From Candidatus Amoebophilus sp. 36-38 (lineage in GTDB: Bacteria > Bacteroidota > Bacteroidia > Cytophagales > Amoebophilaceae): 42,781 bases of DNA. Every line of letters begins with the position of its first letter. The first letter of the stretch is position 1. Shown piece by piece: positions 1 through 9,290 of this stretch. The position numbers and the translations under genes were made by a program. The notes under the pieces are model-generated. The model saw nothing but the letters and a program-made list of their open reading frames with translations, was not told the origin of the DNA and did no database searches. The stretch spans positions 1 through 42,781 of the forward strand of contig MKUM01000105.1 in the NCBI GenBank assembly GCA_001897825.1. Direction: 5' to 3'.

Positions 1-66
1 CTCTTTACCCTTTTCTTCTGCAATAAAGTTACTCCCTAATTAGATTTATAACAATCTCCTACAAAC

Positions 67-138
67 ATAGGATGACCCGGTTGCTCACAAATTTCTTCCT
101 GTTCAGAAAACCCAATCCTTGGTTTCAGAAGAAGTCTA
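67..138 (-). repeat. Partial copy of the TAGAGTTCTTGC dispersed element
   Basis: The stretch carries the half that reads, on the + strand, as tttcttcctg, a c-rich spacer, ccttggtttc and then the terminal sequence agaagtcta. It matches the same half of the complete copies at 35592-35784 and 41957-42100. The other half is not seen before the window start, so the copy is either truncated or diverged. It lies just downstream of the large lipoprotein gene on the - strand, the usual 3'-flank position of this family. Confidence 0.6.
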
Positions 139-152
139 TTTTTTATTCAGTT

Positions 153-173
153 GCACAAGTGAAACACTTGTGT
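153..173. terminator. Hairpin 3' of the large lipoprotein gene
   Basis: A perfect 8 bp stem (CACAAGTG / CACTTGTG) with an AAA loop lies about 40 bases beyond the stop codon of the large - strand gene. A T-rich run lies next to it at 138-146. It is a plausible transcription terminator for that gene, although termination signals in this phylum are poorly defined. Confidence 0.4.
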
Positions 174-209
174 GATAAAGAGGCTAGTTTTCGCCACTAC
201 TAGAGAAGG

Positions 210-3200
210 TTATACCCCTGTATATGCCTTTGCACTTTGTGTCCAAGTTTCCGCCATTTTTCTAAATTCTTCTGCTTTCTTAGCATTCTTATCTTGCTCA
301 TATTTTTTAGCTACTTCTTCCTGTGTTTGTGCGATAATATTGCTGATTTGTTTGAAAATTCGATTAAGTGGGTGGTTAGCAGCTTTTGCAGGTGATGAGG
401 GTGTAGGGGTACTCTTAACTAAGGCATTCATTACTTTTTCTAATGGATTGAAAACTTGGTAATATTTAAGTGCAGCCATTTCTCCATTAGCTTGACTTTC
501 AATCATAGCTTGGCTCAAATGCTTTTGTCCTACAAATAAAATTTGTTGGGCAAATTTAGTAACTTTTCTTTCTAAAATTCGTTGTCCGCCGTTATAAATA
601 TGTTCAATATCATCTATTGCCTGTTTGATAGATACGATATCTTGGTTATCATTGGCGGCTTTTGCTCCCTGATTAATTTTCTGTAATTGCTCTAGAATAT
701 TTTTTATTCCCTTTAGTATCTCTTTCATCCCAGAATTTTCGATGTGGTTCTTGTTCATGTCCATCGAACCATATAAAATAGGCCCTGTCAATAGACTGAT
801 TAAAGTTTTTTTGTCTGTTTTTATATCACTATCATCGGTAATATTTTCTAAAATTTTCTCGAATGAATATGGTGTAGCATTTCCAGCAATTTCATCTAAT
901 CTAGTTTTTAAATTTTTAGCCGTTTGTACGAGTCTTGTTATAGCAGATAGATTAACCCATAGTAATTCTTTGGTAGCTAGCACACTACTATCTGGCGAGC
1001 TGATGGTCAAAGTAATTTTGGTGAAGGGAGGATTATTATTATCATGGAGTTGTAAAGTAAACGCCTTAGTGGTAGCTTTTGAAAAAGTAGTATTAGTACT
1101 ACGTGAACGACCTAAAATATGTAGTAAATCTGCGTCAATATGATCTCCGGTTTCTTTACCTAATGTAAACTGAACGTTGTTTTCATTTGTCAAATTTACT
1201 TCCACATCATTTGTATTGATATTGTCTCCCTCATTTTGTAGTATAATGGTAAATGCTTGAGCTACGTCCTTATCGCTACCTTCATCAATTAAAAGATTGT
1301 CGATGATAGCTTTTCCACCGTTTAGTATGTTAGCGATTTTAACATCTACCTTTTTAGCTTGCCATTTGATAGGTTGAGTAGTCCGAGCTACTTCGTGACC
1401 ATCTTTTTTTACGACTATGTTGATTTCAGTATTATCTTTAATTTTCGTGTTAACGACACCAAAATAAATGGGACGTATAATTGTCTGCGTATTGACTGGA
1501 GTATTGATTCCCAATATTTTTTCCAGACTTCCACTGCTATACCCCGTTGGATCAAAGTTGCTATCTTGTTTTGTTAAGAATTGAGAAGGTACTCCATCCT
1601 GATTCTTAAGCTCTATTTCAATCCTAGCAGGTTCTGTATTTCCAGTTGTATTTTGTAAAACGAAAATAGCCGGGTCTTTTTCAATCAACGCATTGTTTTC
1701 TGTTGGGTTCATGATCAGTATTTCAAACTTGTCTTCTTTCCAACTGATGGGTAGTTTGGCCAGTTCTTTAGTAAATTTTCCATTTCCTTGTATATCATAC
1801 ATTAAATGGAGGTTAAAAGAGGCTTGGTTATCTGTACCTCTCTCTATGAAGAATTTGTTTTCTCCCGCTAAGTTGAGATTATTGCCTTGAATCTCTGCTA
1901 CGATATTTGTTCCTTGTTTGATCTTAGCATCACCTGATGTGGTTGTGAATAGTAATTTTAGCTTTGTTTTGTCAATTTGGTCTAGCGTTACTAGGTCTGC
2001 AGGGTTGCCATTTAACCCTATTTTAAATTCTATCCCTTTGTTGTCCCCTTGTAGGTTAAGGCCTGCAACTGGGAAATTGCTGCCTTTAGTATCTGTAAAT
2101 TTTAGACTTACTTCCGTGGGCTTACAGGTAACTATAGTTTGATTCATCTCTTTCTCGCCACTACCATCTGTTGCATTGTATTTGAAATTGATGGGATGTC
2201 CGCCTAGCAATAACTCAAATTTAAAATCAACGGAGCTTTCATTTTTAAAATCTACTTGCAAGGTTTTTTCTCCTGAGTCGGAACCTGGATTGCCAGCTTT
2301 CATTAAATTTATATAGGCTGGTAGGGGAGTGGTAATACTAGCCGCATTTTCATTAGTTGGTTTAGTATTGATGCATTTTACTTGCAAAGCAGAATCTTCA
2401 CTACTGTTATTTTTTATAGCGTAGATAATTTGATTTGTAGATTTATTAAACGCTAGCTTAGTTATAGTAATATCAATAGGAATAGCAGTAAGCGGACAGC
2501 TTGTTTGTATAGGTCCTTCTAATTGTTGCCAGGTTAATTCTAGTTTGAGGGTAGCAGTTGGTGTATGGATAGGATCGGCAAAGTGTACATTTCTTAGTAG
2601 GAATACAAAGTCTTCTTTAGGTTTGAGTTCTCCAATATCTTCATGATCCTGCTGTTTTCCATCAATTGTAACGGTATTATAGCCTGTATCCCAGGTCAAT
2701 TTTGCTTGCTTAGCTGGCAAAATTAATTTGCCAGAATTTTTTATAATAATGGTTACCTCTTTATTGTTTATATTGTACTGAGCTTTTAGTTCCAATTGAT
2801 TGGACTTTTCCCATACTATTCTTTGTGCAATCCCAACATTAGCTCCTGTTTTGTCTTGTAGTTGTAGTGCAAAGGTTGTGTTTTTGTCTGAAATGGGGTT
2901 GATGGTGAGTTTTTTGGTAGCTGATTTATTATCTGTAGCTAGTGTAAGTTTATCTGTACCTGTTAATTCAAGTATCCCATCTTCTAGGTTTGCGATCTTG
3001 GCTGTACCTGGTGTTATTCTTTTAAGGTACAGCTTCAGTCCTTTTAATTCCTCTTCTGTTAGCACAGCATTTCCTGCCTTATATACTTTAATTTCAGTGT
3101 CTGTGGTGCCATCTTCGATGGTTTTTATATGAGTAGCAGGGTTAGCTCCCACAACTTCAAATTGCCACGTACCTGTAGGAGCGTTGCTATAAGTGACAGT

Positions 3201-4079
3201 TATGGACGTGCTTGGATGCGTGTTATGGTTTAGGGATAACTTAAATTTAGTCTCTGGACTTGTACCCAGTGTTACGGTCAATGTTTTTTTGATCGATCCG
3301 TCCTGTGCAAGATCATTCTCTAAAAATTTCAATTCTAGCTTGTAACCTGCAGGGGCCTGATCGAACTTAGCATCTCCTGATTCTCTAATGACTTCTAATA
3401 TTAGGTTATCTAGCTCATTTTTCTCTATAGGACCTTCTTTTTTATTTATTTTCAGGTTAATAGGACTAGGTGCTTGTATACTAGTATCCCCTCCTTCTAT
3501 GGTTAGTTCGTAATTAGAAGTTGCCTCAGGTTTCCAGGTGGTGGTGCATTGTTCTATTACCTCATTGGAGTTAGTGGTGTCTAATAGTTTATAGGTGATA
3601 GTAATCTTGGTGGGGTTCCCTTTGGGTAGGAGCGTAAATGATTTTCTTAGCTGCTTGGTAGGTTCGATCGAATCTGTACCAGCGGTTTTGAAGAGCGCGG
3701 TTAGTTTTTCTATTACGGAGGTTATTTGTTTTTTTGTTCCTGTACCAGATGAGTCAAAAGTTTCATATTCGATAATACTTTTCTCTGTACCATTTTCTTG
3801 ATTAACGGCTATTTCTAGGCTCAAATTATCATAAGGAATAGGTTGTTTTGTGTCTGAATTCTTGTGAGCAATCAATAGTTCTATTTGTAGATCTTTTTCG
3901 CCTTGATATTCAGATTTGTTAGTACTAAGGGTAAGTTTTGGATTATTAGGATCTGCTTTTTCTTTATTCCTACATCCTCCACATGATATGGCATTGCTCA
4001 AGAGTAGGCAGATTAGTAGATAACTTGGTGAAAAGATGATGTGTTTCTGGCTGAGCTTAATTTGATTTAAAATTTTCAT
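210..4079 (-). CDS. Very large beta-rich lipoprotein with repeated Trp-ended modules
   Basis: I do not recognise a named family. The start is placed at the ATG at 4079 rather than 4142, because the resulting N-terminus is a clean lipoprotein signal (MKILNQIK, a hydrophobic core, lipobox SNAISC); the longer start adds 21 residues with no signal character. The mature protein of about 1,250 residues is mostly Thr/Asn/Lys-rich beta-strand sequence. It falls into roughly six modules of 100-230 residues, each closing on a strand with a conserved Trp: TTTWKPEA, RIVWEKSN, LTWQQLEG, PISWKEDK, PIKWQAKK and LLWVNLS. The last ~280 residues change character to helical, coiled-coil-like sequence ending in a charged helix. 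An Ig-like or adhesin-type surface protein is the natural inference. The protein is probably anchored in the outer or inner membrane and could face the host, but function is unknown. Confidence 0.85.
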   Translation of the reverse strand: MKILNQIKLSQKHIIFSPSYLLICLLLSNAISCGGCRNKEKADPNNPKLTLSTNKSEYQGEKDLQIELLIAHKNSDTKQPIPYDNLSLEIAVNQENGTEKSIIEYETFDSSGTGTKKQITSVIEKLTALFKTAGTDSIEPTKQLRKSFTLLPKGNPTKITITYKLLDTTNSNEVIEQCTTTWKPEATSNYELTIEGGDTSIQAPSPINLKINKKEGPIEKNELDNLILEVIRESGDAKFDQAPAGYKLELKFLENDLAQDGSIKKTLTVTLGTSPETKFKLSLNHNTHPSTSITVTYSNAPTGTWQFEVVGANPATHIKTIEDGTTDTEIKVYKAGNAVLTEEELKGLKLYLKRITPGTAKIANLEDGILELTGTDKLTLATDNKSATKKLTINPISDKNTTFALQLQDKTGANVGIAQRIVWEKSNQLELKAQYNINNKEVTIIIKNSGKLILPAKQAKLTWDTGYNTVTIDGKQQDHEDIGELKPKEDFVFLLRNVHFADPIHTPTATLKLELTWQQLEGPIQTSCPLTAIPIDITITKLAFNKSTNQIIYAIKNNSSEDSALQVKCINTKPTNENAASITTPLPAYINLMKAGNPGSDSGEKTLQVDFKNESSVDFKFELLLGGHPINFKYNATDGSGEKEMNQTIVTCKPTEVSLKFTDTKGSNFPVAGLNLQGDNKGIEFKIGLNGNPADLVTLDQIDKTKLKLLFTTTSGDAKIKQGTNIVAEIQGNNLNLAGENKFFIERGTDNQASFNLHLMYDIQGNGKFTKELAKLPISWKEDKFEILIMNPTENNALIEKDPAIFVLQNTTGNTEPARIEIELKNQDGVPSQFLTKQDSNFDPTGYSSGSLEKILGINTPVNTQTIIRPIYFGVVNTKIKDNTEINIVVKKDGHEVARTTQPIKWQAKKVDVKIANILNGGKAIIDNLLIDEGSDKDVAQAFTIILQNEGDNINTNDVEVNLTNENNVQFTLGKETGDHIDADLLHILGRSRSTNTTFSKATTKAFTLQLHDNNNPPFTKITLTISSPDSSVLATKELLWVNLSAITRLVQTAKNLKTRLDEIAGNATPYSFEKILENITDDSDIKTDKKTLISLLTGPILYGSMDMNKNHIENSGMKEILKGIKNILEQLQKINQGAKAANDNQDIVSIKQAIDDIEHIYNGGQRILERKVTKFAQQILFVGQKHLSQAMIESQANGEMAALKYYQVFNPLEKVMNALVKSTPTPSSPAKAANHPLNRIFKQISNIIAQTQEEVAKKYEQDKNAKKAEEFRKMAETWTQSAKAYTGV

Positions 4080-4175
4080 GAATCGAAATAGGCAGCAATA
4101 AGCTCGTTTTTTATATATAGGGCTCTTACATAACTTGGGCAAGAGCCTGTTTAACTACGAATAAACTATAAGAAA

Positions 4176-4268
4176 TCCTAGATTGCTTCGGCGTTGCCTA
4201 GCAATAACCACCCACAGGTCCTTGTTCCCGTCATGGCGAGCCCATGAAATGAACGTGGCCATCCAGGA
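4176..4268. repeat. Imperfect palindrome of the GTCATNGCGAG / GATTGCTTCGNCGTTGCC type
   Basis: In the gap upstream of the large lipoprotein gene, the arm ctagattgcttcggcgttg is followed about 50 bases later by an inverted, diverged arm (cgtcatggcgag ... ggccatccagg). This resembles the palindromic repeats with GTCATTGCGAG and CAATCTAG-like ends seen between genes of several intracellular bacteria. The resemblance is from memory. The rest of the 4143-4535 gap holds a second palindrome at 4436 and no convincing gene. Confidence 0.45.
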
Positions 4269-4435
4269 AGAGTAATCAGAAGTTATCTTCCGCCATCTCT
4301 AGGATAATCTTTTATAAAAAATAATGCAAAATGAAGGGATTTCCTAGTTTATTAGCGTCAAAATATTTTGTGTTCATACTGGTAGGGAAGGTGTGCTATT
4401 TGAAGGAAAATCCTTTTCGTACCCTCCCTTTCCGT

Positions 4436-4454
4436 GGCCTGTGGCCCACAGGCT
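4436..4454. repeat. Short palindrome, CCTGTG-CACAGG family
   Basis: GCCTGTGG-C-CCACAGGC forms a perfect hairpin about 80 bases beyond the end of der on the - strand. Two related palindromes at 13195 and 13267 share the CTGTG/CACAG core but differ in compensating outer and inner base pairs. Confidence 0.55.
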
Positions 4455-4535
4455 ACAATAAATAGGTCTGTGGGGCGTGAACTTATGGACTAGGAAAATA
4501 ACTCTCGCTAACATGAGAAGAAGTAATCCCTAATA

Positions 4536-5837
4536 TCATTTTTTTCTAAATACCAATTGTACTGGTACACCTGCTAGATCAAAATGTTTTCTAAGTTGAT
4601 TCTCCAGATATCTTTTATAAGGTGGCTCGATATATTGTGGTAGGTTACAGAAAAATGCAATAATAGGTGTAGTTGTAGGTAGTCTGGCTACATATTTAAT
4701 TTTAATGTATTTACCCTTAATAGCTGGTGGAGGGTATTTCTCAATGGCTGGTAGCATTACTTCGTTAAGTTTAGCAGTAGGTATTTTCTGTATTCTATTT
4801 GCATAAACTTCCAGTCCTTTTTCTATGGCTTGATAAATGCGTTGCTTATTTAAGGCTGATATGAATAGAATCGGTATGTGGCTAAAAAGGCCTAGTTGTT
4901 GCTCTATCTTTTTTTTATATTGGATGTTGGTATGATTATCTTTTGTAATCAAATCCCATTTGTTTACTAGCAACACGATGCCTTTTTTATATCGGTATGC
5001 TAATGAGATTAAGTTAATATCCTGCGCTTCTAAGCCCTGCTCGGCATCTATCAGAACCAGGCACACATCCGCATCTTGTAACGCTTTGATGGCTCTTAAA
5101 ATAGAATAAAATTCAATGTCTTCCTTGATCTTAGATTTTTTACGGATGCCAGCTGTATCAGTAAGAATAAACTTTTTATCGTATAAGTTGTAAGTTGTAT
5201 CTATGGCATCGCGTGTTGTGCCTGCTATCGGTGTTACGATACTGCGTTCTTCTCCTAATAAGGCATTAAGGAGGGAAGATTTACCTACATTCGGTCTACC
5301 TAAAATAGCTATTCTAGGCATTTCAGTTTTCTCTTCTATATCTTCTTGGCAATAATTAGTTACTTGATCTAATAGTTCTCCAGTACCACTTCCGCTAGTT
5401 GCTGAAATAGGGTAGGGATCACCTAAGCCTAAGGCATGAAATTCATGTGCCATCAGGCTACTATCTAGATTATCTGCTTTATTAGCTACAAGAATTACAG
5501 GCTTATGGCTGGCTCTTAAAATATCTGCTACCTCTTTATCCATGGCAGTAATTCCTACTTGGCAATCTACCATAAATAAGACGACAGTGGATTCTTCAAT
5601 AGCTATTTTAGCCTGTTGACAGATGCTTTTTTCAAATATATCTAAGCTGCCCTGTACGAATCCGCCTGTATCTACTACTGTAAAGTGTTTCCCATTCCAG
5701 GTTGCATACCCATAATGCCTATCACGTGTTGTACCACTCTCGCTAGCCATAATGGCCTTACGTTGTTCAATAAGCCTGTTAAATAAGGTAGATTTCCCTA
5801 CGTTGGGTCTGCCTACAATTGCTACGATATTTGCCAT
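4536..5837 (-). CDS. der: Ribosome-assembly GTPase Der (EngA)
   Basis: Der is a double-domain GTPase that acts in maturation of the 50S ribosomal subunit. Two tandem G domains are visible. The first has the P-loop GRPNVGKST at residues 8-16, a DTGG motif and NKAD. The second starts near residue 174 with GRPNVGKSS, followed by DTAGIRKKSKI and NKWD. The C-terminal ~80 residues form the KH-like RNA-binding domain typical of the family, including a QLRKHFDLAGVPVQLVFRKK-like end. The length of 433 residues is normal. The gene stands alone, with about 330 bases of repeat-containing DNA before the next gene. Identification is certain; the neighbours add no functional information. Confidence 0.98.
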   Translation of the reverse strand: MANIVAIVGRPNVGKSTLFNRLIEQRKAIMASESGTTRDRHYGYATWNGKHFTVVDTGGFVQGSLDIFEKSICQQAKIAIEESTVVLFMVDCQVGITAMDKEVADILRASHKPVILVANKADNLDSSLMAHEFHALGLGDPYPISATSGSGTGELLDQVTNYCQEDIEEKTEMPRIAILGRPNVGKSSLLNALLGEERSIVTPIAGTTRDAIDTTYNLYDKKFILTDTAGIRKKSKIKEDIEFYSILRAIKALQDADVCLVLIDAEQGLEAQDINLISLAYRYKKGIVLLVNKWDLITKDNHTNIQYKKKIEQQLGLFSHIPILFISALNKQRIYQAIEKGLEVYANRIQKIPTAKLNEVMLPAIEKYPPPAIKGKYIKIKYVARLPTTTPIIAFFCNLPQYIEPPYKRYLENQLRKHFDLAGVPVQLVFRKK

Positions 5838-5994
5838 GGGTACAAATTTAATAGGAAGTTGTTAGATCCCTCACATTCCGCACCGGATGGATGAAAAAAA
5901 TATTTAAAATTTTTCAAGCAAGTATGTTAATTGGAAAGGCCGATTAAGCAGCATCATCGTTCGGAACAGCCGGAGCGGCTGCTTTTGAACATAT

Positions 5995-6185
5995 TAGAGT
6001 TCCTGTATAACCAAGAATTGGATTCGCTGAGCAGGAAAGAATTTGCGAGAAACCGGAGTTTACTGCAGTAAATAATATCACTCCTGCATAGGCAGGAGGA
6101 GGATTGGTGAGTCAGGACTGGAGTGCTGACTCGCACTTACTGACGAATCCGGAGGACTCAAGGCGACGGTTATGCAAGAACTCTA
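5995..6185 (+). repeat. Complete copy of the TAGAGTTCTTGC dispersed element (191 bp)
   Basis: The element begins tagagttcctgtataacc and ends ggttatgcaagaactcta, which are inverted copies of each other. Inside are the palindrome tttactgcagtaaa, the hairpin actcctgcataggcaggag and a tcagga/ctgact stretch. Its right end runs into the 3' end of the coiled-coil gene, which stops at 6170, so that gene's last codons (NRVLA) come from the element. The preceding 5838-5994 holds only a short AGCCG-GAG-CGGCT hairpin. Confidence 0.85.
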
Positions 6186-6616
6186 TTTTGTGAGGGGAGG
6201 CTTGGCTTTTGTCCTTGTTGTTCCTTCAGTTTTTTCTTGGGACTTGTTTCTTCAAATGGTACTTCAAACGATACTATTTTAGTAGGTATTAGCTGTCCTT
6301 CAATACGACTAACCCGATCTCGCACTGTATCTAATTTCTCGCTTAACTTGGTATCGGCCATATTTATTTTTTCATCCCAATTACGTTCTAGATGTTCTAT
6401 TTTTTTAGTTAGCTTTTCCTCTACATGCTCTATTTTTTTAGTTAGCTTTTCCTCTACATGCTCTATTTTTTTAGTTAGCTTTTCATCTAATCCCTGAAAT
6501 CTTACGTCGATTTTATCAAATCGAGTGTTAAAATGATGCCACATCAAGCTCATTAATCCCAATGATGGACCTAAAATAATTAAGTAATCTTGAAAGGATA
6601 GCTGCATGGTAAGCAA
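6170..6616 (-). CDS. Small membrane-anchored coiled-coil protein with 11-residue repeats
   Basis: I do not recognise a specific family. The N-terminus (MQLSFQDYLIILGPSLGLMS from the ATG at 6607, or MLT before it from 6616) is a probable membrane segment. It is followed by a long coiled coil with three nearly identical 11-residue units, KLTKKIEHVEE, encoded by tandem 33 bp DNA repeats at about 6391-6490. The arrangement resembles small membrane/coiled-coil accessory proteins with hendecad repeats. The C-terminus ...SQNRVLA and the stop codon are read out of the end of the dispersed element at 5995-6185, so the original C-terminus has been replaced. The gene is probably expressed, since its frame is clean, but function is unknown. 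Confidence 0.65.
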   Translation of the reverse strand: MLTMQLSFQDYLIILGPSLGLMSLMWHHFNTRFDKIDVRFQGLDEKLTKKIEHVEEKLTKKIEHVEEKLTKKIEHLERNWDEKINMADTKLSEKLDTVRDRVSRIEGQLIPTKIVSFEVPFEETSPKKKLKEQQGQKPSLPSQNRVLA

Positions 6617-6819
6617 ATGATTAGATGTTTTTTAATTGTTTAACATATGTACTAATTGTGAGTTTACTCAAAAATTTTTGTACATAATTGAAAGATAAAA
6701 AATTAATTTGTCTTAAACCAATATTTTAAAGATTACTTGAATTGCGATTAACCTTATAACTACCCGAACTATCTCTCTGTTGCACATTATTTTCACTCGG
6801 AAGATTCGAGTGCGACTGC

Positions 6820-8193
6820 TTAAATTATCTTGACTATGTCGTTGATCATTTCTACGGAGTTAATATTGATTGAAAAGTTTTTAAGATCTATTCCTTTGTA
6901 ATTATGGCTAGCAATAAAAATTTGTTCAAAGCCTAGTCTGCTTGCTTCTGCAATCCGTTGCTCTATCCGATTAACGGCTCTTACTTCTCCTCCTAGGCCG
7001 ACTTCAGCAGCAAAACAATAGTTGGTGGGAATGACTTTGTCTTTTAGAGAAGAAGTGATAGCTACACAGACTGCCAGATCGAGGGCTGGATCTTCCACTT
7101 TAATGCCGCCAGCTATGTTAAGAAATACATCATGTATGGGCAAACGTAATCCTACTCGTTTTTCTAAAACTGCCAATAACATATTGAGGCGTTTACTATC
7201 AAATCCTGTCGTAGCCCGCTGCGGAGTACCATATGTAGCAGGACTCACCAGTGCTTGTACTTCTACGAGAAGCGAACGATTGCCTTCTACAAAGGCACTA
7301 GTCGCGATACCACTTAAGTTTCCTTCTCTTTGAGAAAGTAGGAGTGCAGATGGATTCGTAACTTCTTGTAACCCCGTATTGCGCATCTCGTAGATACCTA
7401 ACTCAGGAGTAGCTCCAAATCTATTTTTGATTGTTCTTAATATGCGATAAGTCAAATGTCTATCCCCTTCAAATTGTAACACTGTATCTACCATGTGCTC
7501 CAGCACTTTAGGTCCTGCTAAAGTGCCTTCTTTGGTAATATGTCCTATCAAAAATATGGGAGTATTCGTAGTTTTTGCATAATGCATGAGTAAACTTGTA
7601 GCTGCACGTACTTGTGCTACACTGCCAGGTGCGGATTCTATCTGTTGGGTGTATACGGTTTGTATGGAGTCTATGATAATCAGGTCGGGCTTTAGCCGTG
7701 TAGCATGTTGTAAAATGTTGTCTACGGATATCTCGTTAAGGATGTAGCAATTGTCTGAAGTTTGGTTCATACGACTAGCCCTCATTTTTATCTGGGCCTC
7801 ACTTTCCTCTCCAGAAACATACAGGACTTTGTGAGCAGTTAAATGGAGGGCTATTTGTAGCAGCAGGGTAGACTTGCCGATGCCTGGTTCTCCACCGATA
7901 AGTACTAAGGAACCTGCTACAATTCCCCCTCCTAGCACCCTGCTAAATTCTTTATCAGAACAGGGGATACGGTTTTGTGCCTCATAACTAATTTCATGTA
8001 ACTGTTTAGGTTCGGTAGAGACGGTAGATGGAAGATGGCCAAATGACTCCCAAGGACTAGCTGAGATTGGATTTTTTGGAGTTACTTCTTCTACAATCGT
8101 GTTCCAAGCAAGGCAGGCATGACATTTGCCTTGATGTTTGGGATACTGGGTGCCACAATTTTGGCATATATAGGTTGTTTTAAATGATTTCAA
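6820..8193 (-). CDS. radA: DNA repair protein RadA
   Basis: RadA (Sms) is a RecA-like ATPase that promotes branch migration during homologous recombination. The sequence starts with the C4 zinc finger (Cys10, Cys13, Cys24, Cys27; YICQNCGTQYPKHQGKCHAC). A RecA core follows, with Walker A GGEPGIGKST near residue 100 and a Walker B-like DLIIIDSIQT. The RadA-specific KNRFG motif is present in the middle, and a Lon-protease-like C-terminal domain closes the protein. At 457 residues it has normal family length. It is the last gene of a gldH-recX-radA run with gaps of only 28 and 10 bases, so co-transcription is likely and places two recombination proteins together. Confidence 0.97.
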   Translation of the reverse strand: MKSFKTTYICQNCGTQYPKHQGKCHACLAWNTIVEEVTPKNPISASPWESFGHLPSTVSTEPKQLHEISYEAQNRIPCSDKEFSRVLGGGIVAGSLVLIGGEPGIGKSTLLLQIALHLTAHKVLYVSGEESEAQIKMRASRMNQTSDNCYILNEISVDNILQHATRLKPDLIIIDSIQTVYTQQIESAPGSVAQVRAATSLLMHYAKTTNTPIFLIGHITKEGTLAGPKVLEHMVDTVLQFEGDRHLTYRILRTIKNRFGATPELGIYEMRNTGLQEVTNPSALLLSQREGNLSGIATSAFVEGNRSLLVEVQALVSPATYGTPQRATTGFDSKRLNMLLAVLEKRVGLRLPIHDVFLNIAGGIKVEDPALDLAVCVAITSSLKDKVIPTNYCFAAEVGLGGEVRAVNRIEQRIAEASRLGFEQIFIASHNYKGIDLKNFSININSVEMINDIVKII

Positions 8194-8203
8194 ATCTTTT
8201 CTT

Positions 8204-8671
8204 TTATAAGATTTTTTGTAAGTTGTCTTGAATTAGTTCAAGCTCATATCCTTTTTGTAGTAAGTAATTTATTAATTTTTTTTGAGTGGTAGTTTTGTCT
8301 CGTACTCCTAAAGTAGTTTTCTTTTTAAGAATTAGGTCTTGTAGGGTATGCGTATATTCCTCGTCAGAAATATGATTAAGCGCTTCTTGTATCAGGTTAG
8401 CTTCTATCTTTTTGTTTCTAAGTGCATGTTCAATCTTTGCTTTACCCCACTTCTTTATAAAAAATTTGCCCCTCACGAAAGCAATGGCATATCGCTTTTG
8501 ATCCAAAAAATTTTCTTGTATTAGTTCTTGTATAATCTGGTTTGCTTCTGCTGCATTTAAATCTTTATATGCTTGTAACTTCTTTTGTGCTTCTGTAATC
8601 GTTCTTTCTTGATAGCTACAGTAGTGGCTTAGCTTTTGTTTGGCAACCATGTACGTTGAATTGTTTTCCAT
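8204..8671 (-). CDS. recX: RecX-family regulator of RecA
   Basis: RecX binds RecA filaments and modulates recombination. The 155-residue sequence shows the three-helix repeat pattern of the family: a basic N-terminal stretch with LSHYCSYQERT, then FLDQKRYAIAFVRGKFFIKKWGK, which matches the conserved RecX core (D..R.A...V......K.G...I...L). The length fits. The gene lies 10 bases upstream of radA and 28 bases downstream of gldH, probably in one transcript. The divergence is typical for Bacteroidetes RecX. Confidence 0.88.
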   Translation of the reverse strand: MENNSTYMVAKQKLSHYCSYQERTITEAQKKLQAYKDLNAAEANQIIQELIQENFLDQKRYAIAFVRGKFFIKKWGKAKIEHALRNKKIEANLIQEALNHISDEEYTHTLQDLILKKKTTLGVRDKTTTQKKLINYLLQKGYELELIQDNLQKIL

Positions 8672-8699
8672 TAGTACGATCTAAGTGTTACAAATAACA

Positions 8700-9185
8700 C
8701 TATTTGTTTGTTACTTGGCTTGATCTACAAATCTTAATTCCTATGCTGCATATGCCAGATAAAATTTCTGTGCGCATAAATTGATCTAGCTCTAACCTAT
8801 ATGTGCCAGGATGAGTAAAATAATGACTTTTCATCATAATTACTTCATGGCTTTTATTTTTAGTCCACCCTTTCCCTAATGGTTTCCCAGTTTTGGGTTC
8901 AAAGAGTAGATAATTTTTAAGCTCCGTGGTTAGTAATGTTAGTGAGTTATCTTTTAGATAGTAAGTGAGGTAAAAATTTTGATAAGGGTACTGGGGGGTA
9001 TTTTCTATTAATAGGTAGACATCATAAGCTTGGGTGGTATCTTGTACATTAAAATTAAATGCTAATGGCATATCTCTATGCCACTTACAATCTGGCAGTT
9101 TATGCCGATAAAAGTATATAGTATTGGTTTCGCATGCAGTAAAGATAAGCATGACACACCCTATGAACCAGTTATATTGTAGCAT
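8700..9185 (-). CDS. gldH: GldH-family lipoprotein
   Basis: GldH is a Bacteroidetes lipoprotein first defined as needed for gliding motility; homologues also occur in non-gliding species. The N-terminus is a lipoprotein signal with lipobox FTAC. The mature part has the family's order of features: a W-x-D stretch (CKWHRDMPLAFNFNVQDTTQ), then YDVYLLIENTPQYPYQNFYL, which matches the conserved YD.Y..IRN...YPY.N..L core, and a late GTYRLELDQFMR. The length of 161 residues fits. It heads the gldH-recX-radA gene run. A gliding role in an amoeba symbiont is unlikely; a cell-envelope role is the inference. Confidence 0.85.
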   Translation of the reverse strand: MLQYNWFIGCVMLIFTACETNTIYFYRHKLPDCKWHRDMPLAFNFNVQDTTQAYDVYLLIENTPQYPYQNFYLTYYLKDNSLTLLTTELKNYLLFEPKTGKPLGKGWTKNKSHEVIMMKSHYFTHPGTYRLELDQFMRTEILSGICSIGIKICRSSQVTNK

Positions 9186-9260
9186 AGTCTAATTGCTAAA
9201 AGACATCGTTGATGCATACAAATTAGGATGGCTCAGGCTGGTTTGCAAATTCTAGTTCCT

Positions 9261-9290
9261 TAGAGTTCTTGCATAACCAATATTCACACA
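9261..9290 (+). repeat. Isolated left end of the dispersed element
   Basis: The sequence tagagttcttgcataaccaa is identical to the left terminal repeat of the complete copies, but the following 100 bases do not match the family interior. They instead contain an inverted repeat (cccgatta ... taatcggg, about 9333-9372). This is an eroded or chimeric copy in the gldH-recQ gap. Confidence 0.55.

Noticed and set aside
5954-6136. Open frame on the - strand within the 5995-6185 region
   Set aside because: Almost all of it lies in the dispersed element and it shows no protein family pattern.
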